64,000 nt of DNA from an uncultured Opitutia bacterium. Its GTDB lineage: Bacteria > Verrucomicrobiota > Verrucomicrobiia > Opitutales > Opitutaceae. Below the pieces are notes generated by a model. It was not told the origin of the DNA. It did not search any database and worked only from the letters and a program-made list of their open reading frames with translations. Below, in pieces: positions 37,618-47,577 of the stretch (the stretch's first letter is position 1; each line of letters begins with the position of its first letter). Position numbers and translations under genes: made by a program. The DNA is taken from positions 124,001 to 188,000 of the forward strand of contig CAIPAH010000022.1 in the NCBI GenBank assembly GCA_903862955.1, in the 5' to 3' direction.

Positions 37618-39768
37618 ATGCGCACGATCCACATCGTCTTCAATGCCCACATCGATCCTGTCTGGCTCTGGCCGTGGACGGCCGGCGTCGATGAGGCCCT
37701 CAACACGTGTTACACGATGTGCAACACGCTCGACCGTCACCCCGACATCATCTTCACGCGGGGCGAGGCCTGGGTCTACGAGCAGGTGCGCCGCCACGAT
37801 CCCGCACTGTTCAAGCGCATCAAGGCCCACATCCGCGCCGGCCGCTGGTCCGTCGTCGGCGGCTGGTGGATCCAGCCCGATTGCAACCTCCCCAGCGCCG
37901 AAAACATGGCGAAGCAGATCGAGATCGGCCGCGACTGGTTCAAGCAGCACCTCGGGCTCTTCCCCAAGATCGGCTACAACGTCGACTCTTTCGGCCACAC
38001 CGCCGCGCTCCCTGACATCCTCTCCGCCCACGGCCAGCACAGCTACGTGATGATGCGCCCCATGGCCCACGAGACGAAGCTGCCCGCGAACATCTTCCGC
38101 TGGCGCGGCCGCCCCGGTGGCAAGATCGTGAACACCTTCCGCATTTCCTACGGCTACGCCACGATCTTCCCGCCCAACCTCGAGTGGGTCGAGTCGTCGC
38201 TCCAGCCGCTTCCCGCCAACGTGAATCACACGATGTGCTTCCTCGGCGTCGGCGACCACGGCGGCGGTCCCAACGAGCACATGATCGAGTGGGTCCGCGC
38301 GAACCGCGACGCCATCCCCGACGCCCGCATGGAATTCTCCTCGCCCGAGCGCTTCTTCCGCGCGCTGCAGCCCGAGCTGAAACACCTCCCGCTCGTCACC
38401 GGCGAGCTGCAGATGCACGCCATCGGTTGCTACACCGGCCACCGTCCCGTGAAACTCGGCGTCCGCCGCGCCGAGAACATGCTGGCCCTCGCCGGTCGCG
38501 CCCTCGCCCATGTCCCGCCCGCCGCCCGCCGCGCTCCCCAATCCGCGCTCGCCGAGTCGTGGCGCACGCTCTGCTTCAACTCCTTCCATGATACGCTCGG
38601 CGGCAGTTGCACGCCCAGCGCCGCCCGCGCCGCGGACGACCAGCTCGCCGGCGCCAAGGCCGCCGCCGAGACCGTGCTCAGCGAGGCGTTCCGCCAGAAG
38701 GCCCACGCCCTCCCCGCCGACCAACGGCAGCGCCTCGTCCTCGCGAATTACTCGGGCGCAAAATTCTCCGACTTCATCGAGCACGAGCCGTGGCTCGAGT
38801 GGACGCATTGGAAACCCGACTGGTGTCTGCTCAACGAGAAGAACCAGCTCGTGCCGCACCAAATCATCGAGCCCGAGACGCTCATGCCCGACACGGTGCG
38901 TATCCTGTTCCCCGCCACGATCGACGCCGGCAAGTTCCACACGGTCCGCATCGCGCGCAACGCTGCTGGCAAGGTCGCGAAACTCAAGGGCGCGGCTCCC
39001 GACTTCACGTTGGCCGTCGACGCCACCGGGCAAGGCACGCTCACTCCCGCAGCCGGCCCAGCCTGTGCGCTGCCTGAGCTGAAGCTCATCGAGGAAAAGT
39101 CTGACACGTGGTCCCATGGACTCGACCGCTTTGGCGGCCCGCAGCTCGACCACGCGCATTGGAGCGCGCCCATGCAGGTTGAGAATGGACCGATTCGCAC
39201 GGCGTGGCGCGTCGACGGCACCATCGGCTCCAGCCGCATCTGCGCCGACTGGCGCCGCTACCTCGGCCAGGCTTTCTACGAGCTCCGCCTGCGCGTCACC
39301 TGGCACGAGCACCACAAGCTCCTCCGGCTCTCGTGGACGCCCGGCGCCGGCATCGCGTCGCGCGACGACGGCATTTCCGGCGGCGGCCTCCCGCGCGCCA
39401 GTGACGGCCGCGAGCTGCCCCTCCGCGACCGCTCGCTGCTGCTGCTCGATAACGGTACCCGCGCCGGCCTCGTGGCGCCGGAAATCTTCGCCCTCAGCGG
39501 CGACCCATCCGCGGTGCATCTCACCCTGCTGCGCTCCTGCCCGTTCGCGCACCACGACCCGAAAATCCTGCCCGAGAAGCTCGAACACTACGCCTGGCAG
39601 GATCAGGGCGAGCACACCTTCCTGTTCCGCTACTTCCCCGCGGGCAAGATCACCGCCAAGGAACTCGACCGTCACGCCCTCCTGCTCCAGCAACGCCCCG
39701 TCATCGCCGACCTCACCCGCGGCATGCCCGAGCGCCCCTACAAGGACGAGCCATCCTGGCCGTCGTGA
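37618..39768 (+). CDS. GH38 alpha-mannosidase-like glycoside hydrolase
   Basis: IHIVFNAHIDPVWLWPWTAGVDE; WWIQPDCNLPSAENMAKQIEIGRDWF; GYNVDSFGHTAALPDILSAHG; SFHDTLGGSC. Confidence 0.93.
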   Translation: MRTIHIVFNAHIDPVWLWPWTAGVDEALNTCYTMCNTLDRHPDIIFTRGEAWVYEQVRRHDPALFKRIKAHIRAGRWSVVGGWWIQPDCNLPSAENMAKQIEIGRDWFKQHLGLFPKIGYNVDSFGHTAALPDILSAHGQHSYVMMRPMAHETKLPANIFRWRGRPGGKIVNTFRISYGYATIFPPNLEWVESSLQPLPANVNHTMCFLGVGDHGGGPNEHMIEWVRANRDAIPDARMEFSSPERFFRALQPELKHLPLVTGELQMHAIGCYTGHRPVKLGVRRAENMLALAGRALAHVPPAARRAPQSALAESWRTLCFNSFHDTLGGSCTPSAARAADDQLAGAKAAAETVLSEAFRQKAHALPADQRQRLVLANYSGAKFSDFIEHEPWLEWTHWKPDWCLLNEKNQLVPHQIIEPETLMPDTVRILFPATIDAGKFHTVRIARNAAGKVAKLKGAAPDFTLAVDATGQGTLTPAAGPACALPELKLIEEKSDTWSHGLDRFGGPQLDHAHWSAPMQVENGPIRTAWRVDGTIGSSRICADWRRYLGQAFYELRLRVTWHEHHKLLRLSWTPGAGIASRDDGISGGGLPRASDGRELPLRDRSLLLLDNGTRAGLVAPEIFALSGDPSAVHLTLLRSCPFAHHDPKILPEKLEHYAWQDQGEHTFLFRYFPAGKITAKELDRHALLLQQRPVIADLTRGMPERPYKDEPSWPS

Positions 39769-39792
39769 TCACGGAATTTCGGGCCCAATCCA

Positions 39793-39858
39793 ATCGCGAA
39801 AACGCGAAAACACGAAACCTGACTCTTTGTCTTTTTAGCGATTTCGCGCTTTCGCGGT
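39793..39858. repeat. Intergenic palindrome, CGCGAAA word family
   Basis: ATCGCGAAAACGCGAAAACACGAAA ... TTTCGCGCTTTCGCGGT. Confidence 0.75.
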
Positions 39859-39878
39859 AAAAATTCAGACTTCTCCAC

Positions 39879-40139
39879 ATGGAACTCACCCAAATCGCCG
39901 AAAAGTTCAGCCTCACCCAGTCCAACGTCCCCGGCTCCGTGTTCAAGGACCTGAACCTCGCGGCCGCCCAGTTCAGCGACATCAACCTTTCCGACAGCCG
40001 GTTCGACGACATCAATTTCACCGGCACGCGGATCACCAACGTCAACCTCACCAATGTCGACATCCGCGACTGCAACATCGCCGGCCTCCGCATCGACGGC
40101 GTCCTTATCACCGACCTCCTGAATTCCCGCAAAGCGTGA
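39879..40139 (+). CDS. Small pentapeptide-repeat protein
   Basis: VFKDLNLAAAQFSDINLSDSRFDDINFTGTRITNVNLTNVDIRDCNIAGLRIDGVLI. Confidence 0.8.
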   Translation: MELTQIAEKFSLTQSNVPGSVFKDLNLAAAQFSDINLSDSRFDDINFTGTRITNVNLTNVDIRDCNIAGLRIDGVLITDLLNSRKA

Positions 40140-40184
40140 TTCCGATTCTTGGCTTCCTGGCTTCCCCTTAACACAACTCCTCCC

Positions 40185-40976
40185 GTGTCCGTCATCCTTC
40201 CCACTCCCGAGCTGCTCGCGCAATTCAACCGCGACGGTTTCCTCGTGTTGCCCGATATGCTCTCGCCGGCTGAGGTCGCCACCCTCCGGACGGGAATCGA
40301 GCGGGCGTTCGCCACGCCCTCGGCCGAGGCAGAGCTCTACCACATGTCCGACATGTGGCGGCCCAAGATGTTTGAGTATGGCGAGGAGTTCGAGGCGCTC
40401 ATCGACCACCCCGGCATCGCGGATTTCGCCGAGGCCGTGCTGGGCAAGGACTGCCACATGATCGCCGAGACCGGCCTGCGGACGACGCCCGGCCGGACCT
40501 TCACGGGCTGGCACGTGGACGATGCCGTGCGTTTTCCGCTGCCGCCGGGCGTCACGCTGGATCCGCGCATTCCGATGCCGACCTACCTCATCAACATGAA
40601 TTATTACCTGTGTGATGTGGACGAGGAACTCGGCCCCACGCAGTTCATCCCGGGCAGCCATCGCGCGGGTCGCAGCCCGGAGCCGGAAGACAACGACGCC
40701 AACGGGAATCCCACATGGGAAGGTCGCGGCCTCGTCAGCGCACCGGGCAAGGCCGGCACGCTCGTGCTCTGGAACGACCAGACGTGGCACCGCGGCGGGC
40801 CCAATCTCTCGAAAGGCCGCATCCGTTGGGTCGTCCAGACTCCCTTTGCCCGCCGCTGGGTCTCGCTGCGCTACTGGCCGCACGTCAATTACCACATGCC
40901 CGAAGCCGTCATTGCGCGCGCCAACCCGCGCCGCAAACGCCTGCTCGGCTTCCACCCGCCCGGAGCCTACGGCTGA
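40185..40976 (+). CDS. Phytanoyl-CoA dioxygenase (PhyH)-like protein
   Basis: FNRDGFLVLPDMLSPAEVATLR; GWHVDDAV; LGPTQFIPGSHRAGR; WNDQTWHRGGPNLS. Confidence 0.85.
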   Translation: MSVILPTPELLAQFNRDGFLVLPDMLSPAEVATLRTGIERAFATPSAEAELYHMSDMWRPKMFEYGEEFEALIDHPGIADFAEAVLGKDCHMIAETGLRTTPGRTFTGWHVDDAVRFPLPPGVTLDPRIPMPTYLINMNYYLCDVDEELGPTQFIPGSHRAGRSPEPEDNDANGNPTWEGRGLVSAPGKAGTLVLWNDQTWHRGGPNLSKGRIRWVVQTPFARRWVSLRYWPHVNYHMPEAVIARANPRRKRLLGFHPPGAYG

Positions 40977-40982
40977 GCCCGG

Positions 40983-41477
40983 ATGAAACTCATCGTCCCC
41001 ACCCTCGAGGAATTGCGTGAGGCCCAGCGCACCGGCCCCGCCGCCTGGCGCGCGTCGGGGCGGCATTGTGATGATGACGCCGCGCCACCACCCATCGTCC
41101 TGCAACGCTCGCTGGAGAACATTGCCGCCCACCCGACCCACGCGAATTGGTTTCTGCCCCGGCTGTTCTGGGCGGAGGAGCCCGTCGCCATCGTGGGCTC
41201 GGGCCGGTTCAAAACCACGCCCGACCATGCTGACGGCGTCGAGATCGGCTACGGCATCGGCTCCCGCCACCAAGGCCACGGCTACGCCACCGCCGGCGTG
41301 TGCCTCATGATCGCCGAAGCGTTCACCCGGCCCTCCGTGACCCGAATCTTCGCGATGGTCCGCCCCGACAACCTGCCCTCCATTCGCGTCCTGAAAAAGT
41401 GCGGCTTCCGCCCCGACGGCCAAGTCCCGGATCCCAAGGACGGCCAGCTCCTCCGCTTCCGCCTCTCCCGCGCCTGA
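40983..41477 (+). CDS. GNAT family N-acetyltransferase
   Basis: IGYGIGSRHQGHGYATAGVCLMIAEAF; RPDNLPSIRVLKKCGF. Confidence 0.9.
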   Translation: MKLIVPTLEELREAQRTGPAAWRASGRHCDDDAAPPPIVLQRSLENIAAHPTHANWFLPRLFWAEEPVAIVGSGRFKTTPDHADGVEIGYGIGSRHQGHGYATAGVCLMIAEAFTRPSVTRIFAMVRPDNLPSIRVLKKCGFRPDGQVPDPKDGQLLRFRLSRA

Positions 41478-41625
41478 TCGAAGGTGGGCCGGGCGCTCCG
41501 CCGCCCGGCAGGCTCCGCTCTTGTCGCGCGCGGATTATTCAACGCCGTTTTTGTCCGCAGGGGGATTGCCAAGCGCCGGGCGCAATCTTCTCATTCACCC
41601 CGCAGTTGTCGCCCCCAGTTACCCC

Positions 41626-42396
41626 ATGACTCTGAAAAATCGCACGGCCCTCATCATTGGCGGCGGCGCCGGCCTCGGCCGCGCCATTGCCCTCGCCTAC
41701 GCCAAGGAGGGCGCGAAGCTCGCCGTAGCCGACCTCAAGGCCGAGACCGCCCAGGAAACGCTGGCGCTCGCCGGCGTGAAGGACGGCCTCACGCTCGCAA
41801 TGAACATCGGCCAGCCCGCCGAGATCAAGGCCGGCATCAAGGCCGTCACCGACCGCTTCGGCACGCTCGACATCATGGTCAACTGCGCCGCGATCTGCCT
41901 CGTGGACCCGCTTCTCGAGGTCACGCCCGAGCGCTTCGACCAGGTCTTCAACATCAACGCCCGCGGCGCGTTCTTCTGCATGACGGCCGCCGCCGAGGTC
42001 ATGCTCCCGAAAAAATTCGGCCGCATCATCACCATCTCCACGCCCGCCACCCGCCTCGCCGTCTCCAACTTCGCCACCTACGGCGCGAGCAAGGCCGCCG
42101 TCGACAGCTTCACGCGCTCCTGCGCCGTCGCGTGGGCGCCCCACGGCATCACCGTCAACTCCATCGTCCCCGGCCGCATGACCGGCGGCATGGTCGACGC
42201 CCTCGACCGCGACCTCGCCAAGCTCACCGGCCAGGACCTAGCCGCGCTCGCCGAGTCGCGCACGAAGAGCCTGCCCATGCAGCGCCGCGTGGATCCCGCC
42301 GAGGTCGCCAACGCCGCCGTCTGGCTCGCCAGCGACGGCGCCGCCTACGTCACCGCCGAACGCTTCAACTTCACCGGCGCGATGGAGCTCGGCTGA
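41626..42396 (+). CDS. SDR family oxidoreductase
   Basis: ALIIGGGAGLGRAIALAYAKEGAKLAVAD; MVNCAAIC; YGASKAAVDSFTRS. Confidence 0.92.
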   Translation: MTLKNRTALIIGGGAGLGRAIALAYAKEGAKLAVADLKAETAQETLALAGVKDGLTLAMNIGQPAEIKAGIKAVTDRFGTLDIMVNCAAICLVDPLLEVTPERFDQVFNINARGAFFCMTAAAEVMLPKKFGRIITISTPATRLAVSNFATYGASKAAVDSFTRSCAVAWAPHGITVNSIVPGRMTGGMVDALDRDLAKLTGQDLAALAESRTKSLPMQRRVDPAEVANAAVWLASDGAAYVTAERFNFTGAMELG

Positions 42397-42406
42397 ACCA
42401 CTCACC

Positions 42407-43267
42407 ATGTCCGCCGTCGTTTCCGCTCCCGCTTCTACACTCGCGCTCACCCGCGATCCCGCCGCCCTCCGCGCCCGCTCAAAGGCCATGCGCAAGCACG
42501 TGCTCCGCATGGCCGAGATCGTCGGCCAGGGCTATGTCGGCCAGGGACTCGGCATCTCCGACGTGCTCGCCACGGTCTATTTCTCGGAGCTGCGGACGCG
42601 TCCCGCCGAACCCACCTGGCCCGACCGCGACCGTTTCGTCCTCTCCATCGGCCACTACGCGATAGGACTCTACGCCGCGCTCGCCGAGGCGGGAATCATC
42701 CCGGTGGATGAGCTTTCAACCTACGGCGCCGATGGCTCGCGGCTTGAGATGTCGGCGCCCGAAACCACACCCGGCGTCGAGATGACCGGCGGTTCGCTCG
42801 GCCATGGCCTCACGCAATCCGTCGGCATGGCGCTCGGGCTGCGACTCCAGGGCAAGGACGCCCGCGTGTTCAACCTGCTCTCCGACGGCGAATGCCAGGA
42901 AGGCTCCACCTGGGAAGCCGCCCTCGCCGGCGCGCACCACAAACTCGACCACCTCATCGCGATCATCGACTGCAACAACCAGCAGGCTGACGGCGCGCCG
43001 TCCAAGGTCATGGGCATCGAGCCCCTCCACGAGAAGTGGGCCGCGTTCGGCTGGCACACGCAGCGCGTCAGCGGCCACGACTTCCCCGCCTTGCTCGCCG
43101 CGTTCGCCGCCGCCCGCGCCACCCCCGGCAAACCCCACGCCATCGTCGTGGACACGCTCATGGGCAAGGGCGTGAAGGCCTTCGAGGAGCGCGAGAAAAA
43201 CCATTTCATCCGCGTCGCTGCGGACGAATGGGCGATCGCCAACCGCCAGCTGGAGGAGTCCGCATGA
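42407..43267 (+). CDS. Transketolase, N-terminal subunit
   Basis: GSLGHGLTQSVGMALGLRLQGKDARVFNLLSDGECQEGSTWEAAL; IIDCNNQQADG. Confidence 0.93.
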   Translation: MSAVVSAPASTLALTRDPAALRARSKAMRKHVLRMAEIVGQGYVGQGLGISDVLATVYFSELRTRPAEPTWPDRDRFVLSIGHYAIGLYAALAEAGIIPVDELSTYGADGSRLEMSAPETTPGVEMTGGSLGHGLTQSVGMALGLRLQGKDARVFNLLSDGECQEGSTWEAALAGAHHKLDHLIAIIDCNNQQADGAPSKVMGIEPLHEKWAAFGWHTQRVSGHDFPALLAAFAAARATPGKPHAIVVDTLMGKGVKAFEEREKNHFIRVAADEWAIANRQLEESA

Positions 43268-44259
43268 GCACCACCGCCCCCACCAAACCGCGCGGCGTGA
43301 CCGGCACGATCCTCGCCTCCGACGCCGCCGGCGCCACGAAGACCGAAAACGCGCCCTTCGGCCACGCGCTCGTGCGCGCCGCCGAGAAGGACGCCCGCAT
43401 CGTCGGAATGACCGCCGATCTCGGCAAATACACCGACATCCACATTTTCGCGGAGAAATTCCCCGCGCGTTTCTTCCAAATGGGCATGGCGGAGCAGAGC
43501 CTCATCGGCGCCGCCTGCGGCCTCGCGCGCACCGGCCTCGTGCCATTCGCCACGACCTACTGTGTCTTCGCCACGCGCCGCGCCTACGATTTTATCGCCA
43601 TCGGCGCCGCACTCGGCCGCGCCAACGTGAAGATCGTCGCCGGCCTCCCCGGCCTCACCACCGGCTACGGCGGCACACACCAGGGCATCGAGGACCTCGC
43701 GCTCATGCGCAGCATCCCCGGCCTCACCGTGATCGATCCCTGCGACGCCACCGAGACCGCCCAGGCCACTGCCGCCATCGCGCAACACGACGGCCCGGTC
43801 TATATGCGCCTGCTGCGCGGCATCGTGCCCGTGACGCTCGAGCCCGACTACAAATTCGAGATCGGCAAAGCCCGGCTTCTCCGCGACGGCGCTGACGTGG
43901 CCTTCATCAGCACCGGCCTCATGACCACGCGCACCCTCGAGGCCGCCCGCACCCTCGCTGCCAGCGGAGTCAAAGCCGCCGTCCTCCACGTCAGCACGCT
44001 CAAGCCCTTCGACCGCACCGCCGTCGCCACCCTGCTCGCCCGCGTGCCGCGGATCGTCACCGCCGAGAATCACTTCATCACCGGCGGCCTCGCCAGCGCC
44101 GTGGCCGATCTCGCCGTGGACGAGGGCCTGCGCATCCAACTCAAGCGCGTGGGTATCCCCGATTGCTTCTGCGAAAGCGGCTCGCTGCCCTACCTCGCCG
44201 AGCGCTACGGCCTGACCGCGGCCCACCTCGCGTCGGCCGCGCAGGAAATTCTCCGCTAG
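43264..44259 (+). CDS. Transketolase, C-terminal subunit
   Basis: FPARFFQMGMAEQSLIGAACGLARTGLVPFATTYCVFATRRAYD; ATG overlaps previous TGA. Confidence 0.93.
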   Translation: MSTTAPTKPRGVTGTILASDAAGATKTENAPFGHALVRAAEKDARIVGMTADLGKYTDIHIFAEKFPARFFQMGMAEQSLIGAACGLARTGLVPFATTYCVFATRRAYDFIAIGAALGRANVKIVAGLPGLTTGYGGTHQGIEDLALMRSIPGLTVIDPCDATETAQATAAIAQHDGPVYMRLLRGIVPVTLEPDYKFEIGKARLLRDGADVAFISTGLMTTRTLEAARTLAASGVKAAVLHVSTLKPFDRTAVATLLARVPRIVTAENHFITGGLASAVADLAVDEGLRIQLKRVGIPDCFCESGSLPYLAERYGLTAAHLASAAQEILR

Positions 44260-44271
44260 TTTCACCGCCCC

Positions 44272-45459
44272 ATGAAAATCACCCGGATCGAAACCTTCAC
44301 CGTTGGCGCCGGCTGGAAGAACTATTTCTTCGTCCACGTCCACACCGACAACGGCCTCATCGGCCTCGGCGAGGGCACGCTCAACGGTTTCATCAAGACC
44401 ACTGAGGCCGCCGTGCGCGAACTCGAGCATCTCGTCATCGGCCAGGATCCGCAAAACATCCGCGCGCTCTCGAAGCGCCTGCTCGACAGCGTCTCCCTCG
44501 ACGGCGGGCACATCCACCGCACGGCCATCGCCACCATCGAGGTCGCGTGCTGGGACATCCTCGGCCAGCACCTCGGCGTGCCGATCTGGCAGCTGCTCGG
44601 CGGCAAGGTCCGCGACACCGTCCTCGCCTACGCCAACGGCTGGTATCGCACCGAGCGCACACCCGCGCACTTCGTCGCCGCGGCGGAGAAGGTCGTCGAG
44701 CGCGGCTTCCACGCGCTGAAGGTCGACCCGTTCGGCACCGCGCAGGGCTTTATCAGCGACGACGAGCTCCAACTCTCCTTCGACATTCTCTCCGCGATGC
44801 GGAAGCGTTTCCCGAAACTGCACATCCTGATCGATGTCCACGCGCGCTTCACCGAGGCCGACGCCCTCCGCGCCGCCGAGAAACTCGCCCCGATCGGGCT
44901 TTACTGGTGGGAGGAACCCACCACACGCGAGCGCGAGGCGCCCGCCAACAACGTTGCCCACCGCTGCCCCATCCGCGTCGCCACCGGCGAAATGTACGAC
45001 ACGCTCGGCCAGTTCTATACCCTCGCGGAAGGCGGCGGCGTGAACATCTTCCAGCCGGAGCCGATGTCGCTCGGCGGCCTCATGCCCACCCTCGCCGTCG
45101 CGCATCTCGCCGAAGCGCACGGCTCATGGATCGCCCCGCACCAGAGCGGCGGCCCCGTGGCCACCGCCGTCTGCCTGCAGCTCGCGGCCTGCGTGCCGAA
45201 TTTCCTCATCCAGGAGAACTTCGACATGTTCAACGACGCGTGGACGCGCGAGCTCGTCACGTGGACGCCCACGCTCGATCCCGCCAACGGCCACTTCTCG
45301 CTCCCCAAAACCCCGGGTCTCGGACTCAAGCTCAACCTCGACGTCGTGCGCGCCCACCCCTACGACCCGCACGCCTACCTCAACGTCTATGCCGAGGGCT
45401 GGGAAAAGCGCCTCGGCACCACCGCCGCCAAGAAGTCGGCGCCGCGCCGCAAGAAATAA
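44272..45459 (+). CDS. Enolase-superfamily (mandelate racemase/muconate lactonizing) protein, galactonate dehydratase-like
   Basis: GLGEGTLNGFIKTTEAAV; IATIEVACWDILGQHLGVPIWQLLGGKVRD; LIDVHARFTEADA; WWEEPT; IAPHQSGGPV. Confidence 0.9.
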   Translation: MKITRIETFTVGAGWKNYFFVHVHTDNGLIGLGEGTLNGFIKTTEAAVRELEHLVIGQDPQNIRALSKRLLDSVSLDGGHIHRTAIATIEVACWDILGQHLGVPIWQLLGGKVRDTVLAYANGWYRTERTPAHFVAAAEKVVERGFHALKVDPFGTAQGFISDDELQLSFDILSAMRKRFPKLHILIDVHARFTEADALRAAEKLAPIGLYWWEEPTTREREAPANNVAHRCPIRVATGEMYDTLGQFYTLAEGGGVNIFQPEPMSLGGLMPTLAVAHLAEAHGSWIAPHQSGGPVATAVCLQLAACVPNFLIQENFDMFNDAWTRELVTWTPTLDPANGHFSLPKTPGLGLKLNLDVVRAHPYDPHAYLNVYAEGWEKRLGTTAAKKSAPRRKK

Positions 45460-45485
45460 TCCCCAGCCTCTCGCCACCACACCCC

Positions 45486-46679
45486 ATGAAACTCACCCGC
45501 ATCGAGACGATCCGCTCCCCGGATTTTCCGAACCTGCTCTGGGTGCAGCTGCACACGGACGACGGCCTCGTCGGGCTCGGTGAGACATTCTACATCCCGG
45601 CGGCCGTCGAGGCGGTCATCCACGACTTCGCCGCACCGCTCCTGCTCGGGCAGTCGGCGTTCGATCGTGAGCGGCACTGGCAGGCGCTGTTTTGTTACGC
45701 CAATTTCTTCGGCCACGCCGGCGCCGAGATGCGCGCCATCTCCGCCCTCGACCTCGCGCTGTGGGATTTGCTCGGCCAGCACACGCGCCTGCCGGTGCTC
45801 AACCTGCTCGGCGGCCAGACGCGCGATTCCATCCGCATCTACAACACCTGCGTCGACACGCCGAAATACGCCGACCAGACCGGCTTCCTCGAAAAACCCG
45901 GCGAGCTCGCGAAGTCACTCCTCGCCCATGGCATCACCGCGATGAAGGTCTGGCCGTGGGACCGCTTCGCGCCGCAGATGAAAGTCTCCGCCGTCACCGG
46001 CCCCGCCGGCTGGTCCGCCGTCGGCCCCGTGGGCCACGATCTGCTGCCCGAGCAACTCGCCCAAGGGCTCTGGACCGTGCAGGAAATCCGCAAGGCCGTC
46101 GGCGACAAGATGCAGATCGCGCTCGAGGGCCACTCGCGCTGGGACGTGAATTGCGCACTGCGCATCGCCCGGGCGCTCGAGCCCTACGACGTCATGTGGA
46201 TGGAGGATTTCCTCCAGCCCGACAGCGCCCCCGATCTCGCCCGTCTCGTGCGCGAGACGCGCGTGCCGCAGACGGCGAGCGAACGCCTGTTCACGCGTCA
46301 CGCCTATCGCCGGCTGCTCGAGGCCGACGCCGCGCACGTGGTCATGACCGACGTCATTTGGACCGGCGGGCTCAGCGAGGCGCTCAAAATTGCCGCGCTC
46401 GCCGACACGCATCATCTCTCGATCGCTCCCCACGACTGCACCGGGCCGGTCAATCTCTTCGCCTGCCTCCACCTCTGCGCCGCCGTGCCCAACGCCCTGA
46501 TCATGGAAACCGTGCGCGGCTTCTGCGAAGGCTACTACCGCGAAGTCGCCACGCCCGACGTGCCGATCCAAAACGGTCGCGCGTGGTTGGACAAATTCGG
46601 CCCCGGCCTCGGCGTGAAACTGCGCCCGGAGTTCCTCGCGCGCGCCAACCTCCTCCGCCGCGTCTCGCAGCAGTCATGA
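45486..46679 (+). CDS. Enolase-superfamily protein, second paralog
   Basis: VGLGETFYIPAAVEAVIHDFAAPLLLG; ISALDLALWDLLGQHTRLPVLNLLGG; ALEGHSRWD; WMEDFL; IAPHDCTGPVN. Confidence 0.9.
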   Translation: MKLTRIETIRSPDFPNLLWVQLHTDDGLVGLGETFYIPAAVEAVIHDFAAPLLLGQSAFDRERHWQALFCYANFFGHAGAEMRAISALDLALWDLLGQHTRLPVLNLLGGQTRDSIRIYNTCVDTPKYADQTGFLEKPGELAKSLLAHGITAMKVWPWDRFAPQMKVSAVTGPAGWSAVGPVGHDLLPEQLAQGLWTVQEIRKAVGDKMQIALEGHSRWDVNCALRIARALEPYDVMWMEDFLQPDSAPDLARLVRETRVPQTASERLFTRHAYRRLLEADAAHVVMTDVIWTGGLSEALKIAALADTHHLSIAPHDCTGPVNLFACLHLCAAVPNALIMETVRGFCEGYYREVATPDVPIQNGRAWLDKFGPGLGVKLRPEFLARANLLRRVSQQS

Positions 46680-47515
46680 GCCCGACCGCGTCGCTCGCTT
46701 CCCGCATCGCCGCGGCCCGCCCCGCGGCCGGCTCACTCGCGGCGTGGTGGCTCGGCGGCTCGGGTTTCATCTTCAAGACCCCCGCCGGGCGCCAAGTGTG
46801 GATTGACCCGTATCTCTCCAACATCGTGAAGGACATGTTCGACGTGGAGCGCGCGTTTCCACCGCCGATCACCGCCGCCGAAGCCGAGCCGGACTTCGTG
46901 ATCAGCACGCATTGGCACGAGGACCATCTCGACCCCGGCTGCATTCCCGAGCTCGCCCGCCGCCGGCCCAACGCCAAGTTCATCATGTCGCCCGGCGCGA
47001 TGTCTCATGCCCTCTCGTGGAGCGTGCCGAAGAGCCAGGTCGTGCCGCTCACCGCCGGCCAGACGCTCGATCTAGGCGACGTGAAGCTCACCGGCATACC
47101 CGCGCGCCACGAGGCCGGCGTGCCGGGCTGGGAAGTGCCGGACGCGTTCGGGGTGATGCTCGATTTCAACGGCGTCCGAATCTACCACACCGGCGACACC
47201 GACTACGACCCGCGCATCCACCGCGCCGTCGCCGCCACGCCGCTCGCGCTCGCCACGCTCTGCATCAACGGCTCCGTCGGCAACATGAACGCCCACGAAG
47301 CCGCGCTGCTCGCCTGGCAGCTGAACGCCCGCAGCGTCATCCCGCACCACCACATCCTCTGGTCGCGCCCGGCGGACAAGATCCCCGCCTACGAGACGCT
47401 CGACGCCAACCTCTTCGCCGACACCTACCGCAAGCTCGGCGGCAAGGCCCAAGTCCTGCTCCCCACCGTCGGCGGCGCCTACACCGTCACCGCCAACGGC
47501 GCCGCGCCCAGCTAG
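46676..47515 (+). CDS. MBL-fold hydrolase, UlaG-like
   Basis: WWLGGSGFIFKTPAGRQVWIDPYLS; VISTHWHEDHLDPGCI; HTGDTDYDPRIH. Confidence 0.85.
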   Translation: MSPTASLASRIAAARPAAGSLAAWWLGGSGFIFKTPAGRQVWIDPYLSNIVKDMFDVERAFPPPITAAEAEPDFVISTHWHEDHLDPGCIPELARRRPNAKFIMSPGAMSHALSWSVPKSQVVPLTAGQTLDLGDVKLTGIPARHEAGVPGWEVPDAFGVMLDFNGVRIYHTGDTDYDPRIHRAVAATPLALATLCINGSVGNMNAHEAALLAWQLNARSVIPHHHILWSRPADKIPAYETLDANLFADTYRKLGGKAQVLLPTVGGAYTVTANGAAPS

Positions 47516-47577
47516 ACGACCGAATTTGGACCGGCGTTCTCCACCTCCCCGCTTCCCCTTCCGCCATCCCATTCCCC

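Noticed and set aside
42721-45120. 799-aa minus-strand ORF opposite transketolase/enolase genes
   Set aside because: Shadow ORF in high-GC DNA; the plus strand carries clear family motifs throughout.
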